From contig NZ_JBFRFW010000011.1 in NCBI RefSeq assembly GCF_052115025.1, positions 1 to 64,000 on the forward strand: a DNA stretch of 64,000 nt. Reading direction: 5' to 3'. The translations under genes were made by a program, and so were the position numbers. Of this stretch, positions 19,596 through 26,921 are shown one piece after another. Origin of the DNA: Bradyrhizobium_A sp052115025 (GTDB taxonomy: Bacteria; Pseudomonadota; Alphaproteobacteria; Rhizobiales; Xanthobacteraceae). Under the pieces are notes generated by a model. It was not told the origin of the DNA and ran no database searches. It saw only the letters and a program-made list of their open reading frames with translations. Within the stretch, counting starts at the first letter, position 1. Every line of letters starts with the position of its first letter.

Positions 19596-19624
19596 CAATG
19601 GCCGGAGCTCCGCTCCGGCCATTG
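19596..19624 (-). terminator. ilvC transcription terminator
   Basis: A perfect 13-base-pair stem, CAATGGCCGGAGC with GCTCCGGCCATTG, three-base loop. Read on the minus strand it is followed by TCGTTTG, 40-70 bases after the ilvC stop codon. Confidence 0.75.
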
Positions 19625-19666
19625 CGTAGCGAGATCGCATTGCGCGTCCCGCAAAATCGAACAAGC

Positions 19667-20686
19667 TCAGTTCTTCGACTTGTCGACCAGCGCGCCCTTC
19701 TTGATCCACGGCATCATGTCGCGGAGCTTGGCGCCGACTTCTTCGATCTGGTGCTGGGCGAGCTTGGCGCGGGTGGCCTTGAACGAGGTCTGGTTGACCT
19801 TGTTCTCGAGCATCCAGTTGCGGGTGAAGATGCCGTTCTGGATGTCGGCGAGGACGCGCTTCATCTCCGCCTTGGTCTCCGGCGTCACGATGCGCGGGCC
19901 GGTGACGTACTCGCCGTACTCGGCGGTGTTGGAGATCGAGTAGTTCATGTTGGCGATGCCGCCTTCATAGATCAGGTCGACGATCAGCTTCACTTCGTGC
20001 AGGCACTCGAAGTAGGCCATCTCCGGCGCGTAGCCGGCTTCCACCAGCGTCTCGAAGCCGCCCTTGATCAGCTCGACGAGGCCGCCGCAGAGCACGACCT
20101 GCTCGCCGAACAGGTCGGTCTCGCACTCTTCGCGGAACGAGGTCTCGATGATGCCGGCGCGGCCGCCGCCGATGGCGGAGGCGTACGACAGGCCGAGGTC
20201 ATGGGCGTTGCCCGAGGCGTCCTTGTGGATCGCGATCAGGCAGGGCACGCCGCCGCCGCGCTGATACTCGGAACGCACGGTATGGCCAGGGCCCTTCGGC
20301 GCGACCATCAGCACGTCGAGGTCGGCGCGCGGCTCGATCAGGTTGAAGTGGACGTTGAGGCCGTGGGCGAACAGCAGCGCCGCGCCGTTCTTCATGTTGT
20401 CGTGCAGGTGATCGCGGTAGATGTCAGCCTGCAGCTCGTCCGGGGTGAGCATCATGATGACGTCGGCCCACTTCGCGGCCTCCGCAACCTCGAGCACCTT
20501 GAAGCCGGCGGCTTCGGCCTTCTTGGCCGACGCCGAACCCTTGCGCAGCGCGATCGCGACGTCCTTGACGCCGGAGTCCTTGAGGTTGAGCGCATGGGCA
20601 TGGCCCTGGCTGCCATAGCCGACGACAGCGACCTTCTTGCCCTTGATCAGATTGATGTCCGCGTCGCGGTCGTAATACACACGCAT
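19667..20686 (-). CDS. ilvC: Ketol-acid reductoisomerase
   Basis: 339 aa, class I length. It isomerises and reduces acetolactate or acetohydroxybutyrate with NADPH in valine, leucine and isoleucine synthesis. Seen: nucleotide motif VAVVGYGSQGHAHALNLKDSG near residue 20, APKGPGHTVRSEY mid-protein, and the metal-binding ETDLFGEQVVLCGG and CLHEVKLIVDLIYEGGI. AAGGATAGCG precedes the ATG. It lies close to ilvI and ilvN but a LysE-type gene intervenes, and no leader peptide was found before ilvC itself. Confidence 0.98.
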   Translation of the reverse strand: MRVYYDRDADINLIKGKKVAVVGYGSQGHAHALNLKDSGVKDVAIALRKGSASAKKAEAAGFKVLEVAEAAKWADVIMMLTPDELQADIYRDHLHDNMKNGAALLFAHGLNVHFNLIEPRADLDVLMVAPKGPGHTVRSEYQRGGGVPCLIAIHKDASGNAHDLGLSYASAIGGGRAGIIETSFREECETDLFGEQVVLCGGLVELIKGGFETLVEAGYAPEMAYFECLHEVKLIVDLIYEGGIANMNYSISNTAEYGEYVTGPRIVTPETKAEMKRVLADIQNGIFTRNWMLENKVNQTSFKATRAKLAQHQIEEVGAKLRDMMPWIKKGALVDKSKN

Positions 20687-20865
20687 GTGTCGCTATCCTT
20701 CATTAGCGGGCACGATTGCCCATTCAGCTCAGATGTTGGTGGGTCAGGGCCTTGTCCGATGACCAGGCCCGGTCGAATTGCCGCCGTTGTGTAGGGCGGC
20801 GAGCCGGTCCAGACAAGCCCGAAAGCCCCTCCAGACCGGTAGTTTCTGCATAACTAGAAGCGACA

Positions 20866-21468
20866 TCATGCCTCCGTCAGCACGGGATACAGCGAGGCCA
20901 GCAGCAGCAGCGCCATCGCGACATTGAAAACGCGCACCGCGCGCGGCGAGGTCACGATCGGCTTCAGCCAGGTGCCGAACAGCGCCCAGGCGAGCGACGA
21001 GCTGAGCCCGAGCACCAGCAGCAGCGCAGTCAGAATCATGATGTTCCAGGGGTAGCTCGCAACTGCAGCATAGGCGGTGATGGTGCCGATCGCGATCACC
21101 CAGCCCTTGACGTTGATCCACTGGAACAAGGCTGCGCCGAAAAACGATAGCGGCCTGCCCTCGGCGGCCCGCTCGGCATCCGCCGGACCGGAGCGCGCGA
21201 TCGCGACGGCGAGATACACGAGGTAGGCGCAGCCGGCGTATTTCAGCACCGTCTGCAGGACCGGCCAGGTCTCGAACACCGCGCCGAGCCCGAAGCCGAT
21301 CACCCCGACCAGGAAGGCGTAGCCGATGGCCACCCCCGCGACATGGGGCAGCGTGCGCCGGAAGCCGAAGTTCAGCCCCGACGTCATCAGCATCACGTTG
21401 TTCGGCCCCGGTGTATAGAGCGCCACCACGGCGAACACGACAAAGGCGACCAGGAGGTGCTGCGACAT
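20866..21468 (-). CDS. LysE/RhtB-family amino-acid exporter
   Basis: 200 aa with six hydrophobic segments. The family signature LYTPGPNNVMLMTSGLNFGFRR lies at residues about 18-40, followed by PHVAGVAIGYAFLVGVIG. Members export lysine, threonine, homoserine or other amino acids. It sits between ilvN (upstream on the same strand, 34 bases away) and ilvC, so it is likely co-transcribed with ilvI-ilvN and could export a branched-chain amino acid or intermediate; that substrate is inference only. The ATG at 21468 is preferred over the GTG three bases earlier. Confidence 0.88.
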   Translation of the reverse strand: MSQHLLVAFVVFAVVALYTPGPNNVMLMTSGLNFGFRRTLPHVAGVAIGYAFLVGVIGFGLGAVFETWPVLQTVLKYAGCAYLVYLAVAIARSGPADAERAAEGRPLSFFGAALFQWINVKGWVIAIGTITAYAAVASYPWNIMILTALLLVLGLSSSLAWALFGTWLKPIVTSPRAVRVFNVAMALLLLASLYPVLTEA

Positions 21469-21502
21469 CACGCCCGTTCCATCGCTGCGGCGACGCGTTC
21501 CC

Positions 21503-22045
21503 TTACATGCTCTCCGGGCCGCGCACGATGGCGACGACGCCGGTGCGCGCCACCTCGACGAGGCCGAGCGGCTTCATCAGGTCGATGAACTGGTCGATCT
21601 TGGCGGTCGAGCCGGTGATCTCGAACACGAAGCTCTCCGTCGAGGCATCGATCACCCGGGCGCGGAACGCCTCCGCCAGCCGCAGCGATTCCACCCGGTG
21701 CTCACCGGTGCCGCGCACCTTGACCATGGCGAGCTCGCGCTCGATGGCATTGCCGGCGAGCGTCATGTCGACGACGCTGTAGACCGGGATCATGCGATCG
21801 AGCTGATGCTTGATCTGCTGAATCACCTGCGGCGTGCCGGTGGTGACGATAGTGATGCGCGAGACGTGCTTCTGGTGCTCGGTCTCCGACACCGTGAGGC
21901 TCTCGATGTTGTAGCCGCGGCCGGAGAACAGGCCGATGACACGCGCGAGCACGCCGGGCTCGTTGGCGACAAGCACCGACAGGGTGTGGGTCTCGTTGGG
22001 ATCCTTGCGGTCATCGAGGAAATAGGCGGAGGCAGGCTGGGTCAT
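21503..22045 (-). CDS. ilvN: Acetolactate synthase small (regulatory) subunit
   Basis: 180 aa. The N-terminal ACT domain (HTLSVLVANEPGVLARVIGLFSGRGYNIESLTVSETE, split over residues about 20-55) binds valine and mediates feedback inhibition; the C-terminal domain activates the catalytic subunit. The partner gene ilvI lies upstream on the same strand, but 178 bases away, with two palindromic repeats in the gap. Confidence 0.96.
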   Translation of the reverse strand: MTQPASAYFLDDRKDPNETHTLSVLVANEPGVLARVIGLFSGRGYNIESLTVSETEHQKHVSRITIVTTGTPQVIQQIKHQLDRMIPVYSVVDMTLAGNAIERELAMVKVRGTGEHRVESLRLAEAFRARVIDASTESFVFEITGSTAKIDQFIDLMKPLGLVEVARTGVVAIVRGPESM

Positions 22046-22094
22046 GATCTGCTTTCTCGGTATTCGTTCTAAGTCACATCGCCCTTGGCTGAAC

Positions 22095-22198
22095 CCTCAT
22101 GGTGAGGAGCGCAGCGACGCCGCGCGTCTCGAGCCATGAGGCCGCGGCCCTGGCCTCATCCTTCGAGACGCCCGCTGCGCGGGCTCCTCAGGATGAGG
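22095..22198. repeat. Pair of palindromic repeats inside the ilvI-ilvN gap
   Basis: Units 22095-22141 (CCTCATGG to CCATGAGG) and 22154-22198 (CCTCATCCT to AGGATGAGG). Same families as at 7992 and 19199, but here inserted between two genes of one operon, so the hairpins are transcribed in the mRNA. Confidence 0.8.
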
Positions 22199-22223
22199 AG
22201 ACGAGCCGGGTGCGCCGCTCAAC

Positions 22224-24002
22224 TCACACCAGCGCCTTGCCGCCGGCGAAGGCCTTGGCGGTGGCCTCGTCGTTGGCCTCCGCGGGCAGCAGCATCTCGT
22301 TGTGCGCCTTGCCCGACGGAATCATCGGGAAGCAGTTCTCCAGCGCCGCGACGCGGCAGTCGAACAGCACCGGGCGCTTGATGCGGATCATCTCCTCGAT
22401 GGCGCCGTCGAGATCGCGCGGCTTGTTGACCTGCATGCCGACGCAGCCGAACGCATCCGCCAGCTTGACGAAGTCCGGCAGCGCCTCCGAGTAGGAGTGC
22501 GACAGGCGGTTACCGTGCAGCAGCTGCTGCCACTGCCGCACCATGCCCATGTACTGGTTGTTGAGGATGAAGATCTTGATCGGCAGCTCGTACTGCACCG
22601 CCGAGGACATCTCCTGCATGGTCATCTGCACCGAGGCGTCGCCGGCGATGTCGATCACCAGGCTGTCGCGATGGGCGACCTGCACGCCGAGGGCCGCCGG
22701 CAGGCCGTAGCCCATGGTGCCGAGGCCGCCGGAGGTCATCCAGCGGTGCGGCTCCTCGAAGCCGAAGAACTGCGCCGCCCACATCTGATGCTGGCCAACC
22801 TCGGTGGTGATGTAGGTGTCGTGGCCGCGCGTCAGCTCGAACAGGCGCTGGATCGCGTATTGCGGCAGGATCACCTCGTCGTTCTTCTTGTAGGCGAGCG
22901 AGTTGCGCGCGCGCCAGGCGGCGATCTGCTGCCACCACGGCTTGATGTCCGGCGCCTTGGCCTCCGCCTTGAACACCTGCAAGAGATCGCCGAGCACATT
23001 GGCGACGTCGCCGATGATCGGCACGTCGACGCGGATGTTCTTGTTGATCGACGACGGGTCGATGTCGATGTGGATCTTCTTGGAGCCGGGCGAGAACGCA
23101 TCGGTGCGGCCGGTGATGCGGTCGTCGAAGCGCGCGCCGATGCACAGCATGACGTCGCAGTCATGCATCGTCATGTTGGCTTCGTAGGTGCCGTGCATGC
23201 CGAGCATGCCCAGCCAGTTCTTGCCCGACGCCGGATAGGCGCCGAGGCCCATCAGCGTCGAGGTGATCGGAAAACCGGTGACTTCGACGAGCTCGCGCAG
23301 CAGCCTGGACGCCTCGGGGCCGGAATTGATCACGCCGCCGCCGGAATAGATCACCGGGCGCTTGGCGCCGGCAAGCAGCGACACCGCCTTGCGGATCTGC
23401 TCGGCGTCGCCCTTGACCCGCGGCTTGTAGGAGACGTGAACGTCGGACTTGCGCGGCGGCGTGTAGGTGCCGACCGCGAACTGCACGTCCTTGGGCACGT
23501 CCACCACCACCGGGCCCGGACGGCCGGTGGTCGCGACATAGAACGCCTCGTGCAGCACCCGCGGCAGGTCCTCGATGCGCCGCACCAGCCAGTTGTGCTT
23601 GGTGCAGGGCCGGGTGATGCCGACGGTGTCGCACTCCTGGAAGGCGTCGTTGCCGATGAGATGGGTCGGCACCTGGCCGGTGATGCACACCAGCGGGATC
23701 GAATCCATCAGCGCGTCGGTCAGCGGGGTGACCATGTTGGTCGCGCCCGGGCCCGAGGTCACCAGCACCACGCCCGGCTTGCCGGTGGAGCGGGCATAGC
23801 CCTCGGCCGCGTGCCCTGCGCCCTGCTCGTGCCGCACCAGGATGTGCTCGACCTCATTCTGCTGGAAGATCTCGTCATAGATCGGAAGGACCGCGCCGCC
23901 CGGATAGCCGAAAATGTGCTCGACCCCATGATCGATCAGCGCACGGACGATCATCGCCGCGCCGGTCATCTTGTTGGGATCGTTGCTCGTGCTGTCGCTC
24001 AT
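22224..24002 (-). CDS. ilvI: Acetolactate synthase large (catalytic) subunit
   Basis: 592 aa. Thiamine-diphosphate enzyme that condenses two pyruvates, or pyruvate and 2-oxobutyrate, as first common step of branched-chain amino-acid synthesis. Visible: Glu-containing VRHEQGAGHAAEGYAR near residue 58, the FAD/Rossmann middle domain with GMLGMHGTYEANM, and the C-terminal diphosphate motif GDASVQMTMQEMSSAVQYEL ending ILNNQYMGMVRQWQ. CGGAGTGAACC precedes the ATG. The 5 prime leader contains a regulatory leader peptide and a terminator, described separately. The symbol ilvB is used for the same protein in some genomes. Confidence 0.97.
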   Translation of the reverse strand: MSDSTSNDPNKMTGAAMIVRALIDHGVEHIFGYPGGAVLPIYDEIFQQNEVEHILVRHEQGAGHAAEGYARSTGKPGVVLVTSGPGATNMVTPLTDALMDSIPLVCITGQVPTHLIGNDAFQECDTVGITRPCTKHNWLVRRIEDLPRVLHEAFYVATTGRPGPVVVDVPKDVQFAVGTYTPPRKSDVHVSYKPRVKGDAEQIRKAVSLLAGAKRPVIYSGGGVINSGPEASRLLRELVEVTGFPITSTLMGLGAYPASGKNWLGMLGMHGTYEANMTMHDCDVMLCIGARFDDRITGRTDAFSPGSKKIHIDIDPSSINKNIRVDVPIIGDVANVLGDLLQVFKAEAKAPDIKPWWQQIAAWRARNSLAYKKNDEVILPQYAIQRLFELTRGHDTYITTEVGQHQMWAAQFFGFEEPHRWMTSGGLGTMGYGLPAALGVQVAHRDSLVIDIAGDASVQMTMQEMSSAVQYELPIKIFILNNQYMGMVRQWQQLLHGNRLSHSYSEALPDFVKLADAFGCVGMQVNKPRDLDGAIEEMIRIKRPVLFDCRVAALENCFPMIPSGKAHNEMLLPAEANDEATAKAFAGGKALV

Positions 24003-24068
24003 GGTTCACTCCGGATCCGCTTGCCGCTTGGCCGGGAAGCCTTCGGCTCCCCGAGGTCGTTCGAGGTA

Positions 24069-24095
24069 ATAAAAAAGGGCCTCTGAAGGGCCCTT
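24069..24095 (-). terminator. Attenuator terminator of the ilvI-ilvN leader
   Basis: Read on the minus strand, AAGGGCC pairs with GGCCCTT over seven bases and is followed by TTTTTT. It lies between the leader peptide and ilvI, about 67 bases before the ilvI start, the right place for a transcription attenuator. Confidence 0.85.
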
Positions 24096-24141
24096 CACAC
24101 CGCCAGGATTGCAGATGGCCTCAGCCACCCCCGGCGGTGTG
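24096..24141 (-). promoter_or_regulatory. Leader pause hairpin competing with the attenuator
   Basis: CACACCGCC (starting within the leader-peptide coding sequence) pairs perfectly with GGCGGTGTG (9 bp), and the second arm directly abuts the terminator stem. A competing antiterminator can be drawn between CTGAGGCC (about 24116-24123) and GGCCCTTCAG in the terminator arm. This is the usual 1:2, 2:3, 3:4 arrangement of ribosome-mediated attenuation. Confidence 0.7.
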
Positions 24142-24186
24142 TCGAAGGACGATAAGTACGACAATGCTGGTAATAATATTGCGCAT
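24121..24186 (-). CDS. ilv leader peptide (21 aa)
   Basis: A 21-residue open frame starting MRN and containing IITSIVVLIVL: nine of eleven consecutive codons are Ile, Val or Leu. It ends TAGGG-type Gly residues within the first arm of the pause hairpin. GGCGAG and AGGA lie upstream of the ATG. Ribosome stalling at these codons when branched-chain aminoacyl-tRNAs are scarce would favour the antiterminator and allow ilvI-ilvN expression. Mechanism inferred by analogy with known ilv leaders. Confidence 0.85.
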   Translation of the reverse strand: MRNIITSIVVLIVLRHTAGGG

Positions 24187-24442
24187 TTCTCGCCCAAAAT
24201 TCCTGAAGGTTGCGCGCCTTATAGCCCCCGGCCGGCCAAAGTCAAGCCGAACGAGCCTTTTGGGGGCCATTTCCAGCGCGGTTCCGAGCCTAACGCGGTT
24301 CATTCCGCAGAGCGAGAGGCAAAGTTGGCGGGCGAGCCATGCGCGCCCGGCGGACGGGCTTCAGAACCTCCGCCGGTCCGGAGAACCTCCGACGGGCCGG
24401 CAGCGACTGATAGGGGTGTCGATCCCCGGAGCATGAAAGACC

Positions 24443-24613
24443 ATGCCGCACTGGTTTCTCCCCCTGCTGGCGCTGATCGGACTGGGCGCGTTCTTCTACT
24501 TCGGCTTCTGGCGCGGCCTCAGCAACCAGCGCGATCCCGACAACCGCGACAACGGCGATGCGAGCGCGGCACGCGACATGCTCGGCGGCGGCGACGCCTC
24601 CGGGCATCACTGA
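24443..24613 (+). CDS. Small single-span membrane protein (56 aa)
   Basis: MPHWFLPLLALIGLGAFFYF starts the protein and forms one membrane segment, followed by a short basic loop and an acidic, Asp/Asn-rich tail with DMLGGGDASGHH at the end. AAAGACC precedes the ATG and GGAG lies further upstream. I do not recognise a named family. It is convergent with the sigma region 1.1-like gene. The clear hydrophobic-then-polar pattern makes chance less likely, but this is a short gene. Confidence 0.5.
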   Translation: MPHWFLPLLALIGLGAFFYFGFWRGLSNQRDPDNRDNGDASAARDMLGGGDASGHH

Positions 24614-24644
24614 GCGGCGGCGGTCCACACTCCCGGCGCGCCGT

Positions 24645-24824
24645 TCAATCGTCGTCGACGAGGTGGATATGCCGCGCGCTCAATGCCGCCAGCAGTTGTT
24701 CGATCTGCCCGGCCGTCAGCAGCGCATGACCCAGCAGCTCGTTGAGCTCGCGAAAGCTGATGTTCCCCTGCCTCGCCGCCAGGATTGCGGCGCCCTCGAC
24801 AGCCCGCCGCACCACGTCGTCCAT
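24645..24824 (-). CDS. Small protein resembling sigma-70 region 1.1
   Basis: 59 aa. The stretch RQGNISFRELNELLGHALLT followed by AGQIEQLLAALSARHIHLVDDD closely follows the sigma-70 region 1.1 pattern (…ITFDELNELLP…EQIEDILAMLSEMGIQVVE) but no sigma core domains follow. In a sigma factor this domain blocks promoter binding until RNA polymerase is engaged; a stand-alone version might bind polymerase or act by mimicry of DNA. That role is inference. The gene follows miaA's 3 prime end region on the same strand (57 bases). Confidence 0.65.
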   Translation of the reverse strand: MDDVVRRAVEGAAILAARQGNISFRELNELLGHALLTAGQIEQLLAALSARHIHLVDDD

Positions 24825-24880
24825 CACACGCTCCCCGACAGGCCCCTCTCCCCAACGAGAGATCGTCGTGAGGACCGCGG

Positions 24881-25819
24881 CTACCCCAGCCCGCGCAGCG
24901 CAAACGCCTCGGCGAGCCAGGCACGCGCCTCGTGGGGCGCGATCCACTGGAACTCGGACATCTGGTGGCGGAACCAGGTGAACTGGCGCTTGGCATAGTG
25001 GCGGGTGTCGGTCTGGCCGATGGTTACAGCTTCGTCCCGGCTGATTTCGCCGGCGAGATGGCGGATCAGCGCCGGCACGCCATGAGCCTTCATGGCCGGC
25101 AGCAGCGGATCGAGCCCGCGGGCCGCGAGCCGAGCGACCTCCTCCAGCGCGCCCTGGTCCAGCATCGCCGTGAAACGGGTATTGATCCGCTCATAGAGCT
25201 CGGCACGCTCCGGCGCCAGGAACAGCGCCAGCGTCTCGTCCGGCGGCAGCAGCGGCGGCAGGCCCTCGCGGTGCCAGTCGCTGAGCGAGCGGCCGGTGGC
25301 CTCGACGACCTCCAGCGCCCGGGCGACACGGACACGGTCGCGCGGCTTGAGCTTGAGCGCCATCAGGGGATCGCGCAGCGCCAGTTCCCGATGCAGCGCC
25401 TCCGCCCCGCCATGCTCCAGCCGCGCCCGCACATCGTCGCGCACCTTCGGCGGAATCGGCGGCACCGCCGACAGCCCCCGCGTCAGCGCCTTGAAGTACA
25501 GCCCGGTGCCGCCGATGAAAATCGGCACCCGGCCGCTCTCCCGCGCCTCGTACAGGGCGGAGACCGCGTCGTTGACCCACATGCCGGCGGAACAGTTCAC
25601 GCCGGCGTCGGCATAGCCATACAGGCGGTGCGGCGCGCGGGCCTCGTCGTCCGGCGTCGGGCGGGCGGTCAGCACCCGCAAGTCCCGGTAGACCTGCATG
25701 GAATCGGTATTGATGATGATCCCGTCGACGGCGCAAGCGAGGTCGAGCGCCAGCGCCGACTTGCCGCTGGCGGTCGGTCCTGCGATAAGCACGGCCCGGA
25801 ACGGACGGTGTCTGTTCAC
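24881..25819 (-). CDS. miaA: tRNA dimethylallyltransferase
   Basis: 312 aa from a GTG start at 25819 (AGGGGC upstream). It adds the dimethylallyl group to adenosine 37 of tRNAs reading UNN codons. Seen: P-loop GPTASGKSALALDLA at residues about 13-27, INTDSMQVYRDLRVLTARP, GGTGLYFKAL, and the tRNA-binding TDTRHYAKRQFTWFRHQ near the C-terminus. The gene is divergent from serB with a gap of only 51 bases. The frame is open much further upstream, but that part is antisense to serB. Confidence 0.95.
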   Translation of the reverse strand: MNRHRPFRAVLIAGPTASGKSALALDLACAVDGIIINTDSMQVYRDLRVLTARPTPDDEARAPHRLYGYADAGVNCSAGMWVNDAVSALYEARESGRVPIFIGGTGLYFKALTRGLSAVPPIPPKVRDDVRARLEHGGAEALHRELALRDPLMALKLKPRDRVRVARALEVVEATGRSLSDWHREGLPPLLPPDETLALFLAPERAELYERINTRFTAMLDQGALEEVARLAARGLDPLLPAMKAHGVPALIRHLAGEISRDEAVTIGQTDTRHYAKRQFTWFRHQMSEFQWIAPHEARAWLAEAFALRGLG

Positions 25820-25870
25820 GCGCTGCCCCTGTGGTTCACGCTGCGGTTTCCCCCAAGCCCAAGGTCTGCA

Positions 25871-26764
25871 ATGTCGCTCGTCGCCACGCTGATTTCCAAC
25901 CCCAACGATCCCGCCCTGGACAGCACGGCGATCGACGCAGCGTGCGCCATTCTGCCGGCCGGCGCCAGACCGAGCTGGCTGCACGACGAAGTCGCCGCCG
26001 ATATTACCTTCGACAGCGACGAGGACCCCCGCGCCATCGCGGAACGGCTGCGGCAGGCCCGCGGCGACCTTCCGATCGATGTGGTGGTGCAACCGGTCGC
26101 GACGCGGCGCAAGAAGCTTTTTCTCGCCGACATGGATTCCACCATGATCGGGCAGGAATGCATCGACGAGCTTGCCGACTTCGCCGGGCTCAAGGCCCAT
26201 GTCGCAGGGATCACCGAGCGGGCGATGCGCGGCGAGATCGCGTTCGAGCCGGCGCTGCGCGAGCGCGTCGCGCTGCTCAAGGGCCTGCCGACCGGCGTGG
26301 TCGACGAGGTACTGGCCAAGCACATCACCCTGACGCCGGGCGGCACCGAACTGGTGCGCACCATGCGCGCCCACGGCGCCTACACCTGCCTGGTGTCCGG
26401 CGGCTTCACCGTGTTCACCAGCCGCATCGCGGCCATGGTCGGCTTCCAGGAGAACCGCGCCAACACCCTGATCGCCGAGGGCGACCGCTTCGCCGGCACC
26501 GTCGCCGAGCCGATCCTCGGGCGCGAGGCCAAGCTCGCGACACTGCTGGAGCTGCGGGAAACCTTCGACCTCGACGCCATCGACACGCTGGTGGTCGGCG
26601 ACGGCGCCAACGATCTCGCCATGATCGAGGCCGCCGGCCTCGGCGTCGCCTATCACGCCAAACCCAAGGTCGCCGCCGCCGCCGGCGCGCGCATCGACCA
26701 TGGCGACCTCTCCGCGCTGCTCTACGCTCAGGGCTTCAAGCGCACCGAATTCGTGACGGCGTAA
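25871..26764 (+). CDS. serB: Phosphoserine phosphatase
   Basis: 297 aa. Last step of serine synthesis: hydrolysis of O-phosphoserine. The HAD motifs are clear: FLADMDSTMIGQECIDELAD (nucleophile Asp in DMDST), LVSGGFTVF, and VVGDGANDLAMIEAAGLGVAYHAKP. The first 80 residues form the ACT-like N-terminal domain of the SerB group. Start at 25871 (MSLVATLI); the longer frame upstream is the antisense of miaA. Serine is also the substrate of the SdaA enzyme encoded 18 kb away. Confidence 0.95.
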   Translation: MSLVATLISNPNDPALDSTAIDAACAILPAGARPSWLHDEVAADITFDSDEDPRAIAERLRQARGDLPIDVVVQPVATRRKKLFLADMDSTMIGQECIDELADFAGLKAHVAGITERAMRGEIAFEPALRERVALLKGLPTGVVDEVLAKHITLTPGGTELVRTMRAHGAYTCLVSGGFTVFTSRIAAMVGFQENRANTLIAEGDRFAGTVAEPILGREAKLATLLELRETFDLDAIDTLVVGDGANDLAMIEAAGLGVAYHAKPKVAAAAGARIDHGDLSALLYAQGFKRTEFVTA

Positions 26765-26875
26765 CGGGTTCGCGGCCAGCACCTCGACGATGGTGAACGC
26801 CGCAATGCCGGCGCCCGCGAGAGCGCGCCGGCCATCGCGCAGGCACACGGGCTGGAGCGACGCTCCAAAACGCAA

Positions 26876-26898
26876 ATGGCCGGGACGAGCCCGGCCAT
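26876..26898 (-). terminator. Terminator after the deg gene
   Basis: ATGGCCGGG pairs with CCCGGCCAT (9 bp, five-base loop); on the minus strand it is followed by TTGCGTTTTGG. It lies 24-46 bases past the stop of the Deg protease gene. Confidence 0.75.
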
Positions 26899-26921
26899 CG
26901 CGACGATCGTGGTGAGGCGCC

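Larger units (their letters stand above)
19077..19666. other. Repeat-filled intergenic region downstream of ilvC
   Basis: This 590-base gap between the LprI-like gene and the end of ilvC contains no gene. It is a mosaic of at least four palindromic repeat types (listed separately) and ends with the ilvC terminator hairpin. Confidence 0.7.

Noticed and set aside
7992..22198. Palindromic repeats considered as a CRISPR array or phage attachment sites
   Set aside because: Units are dispersed, paired in two fixed types and have no regular spacers; no cas or integrase gene lies near.
22302..24086. Long plus-strand open frame opposite ilvI (about 594 codons)
   Set aside because: Antisense shadow of ilvI; no ribosome-binding site, no hydrophobic core or motif, composition typical of such shadows.
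24187..24442. Search for a further RNA gene between ilv leader and the small membrane protein
   Set aside because: No stable cloverleaf, no 6S- or SRP-like pattern; only the ilv promoter region is expected here.
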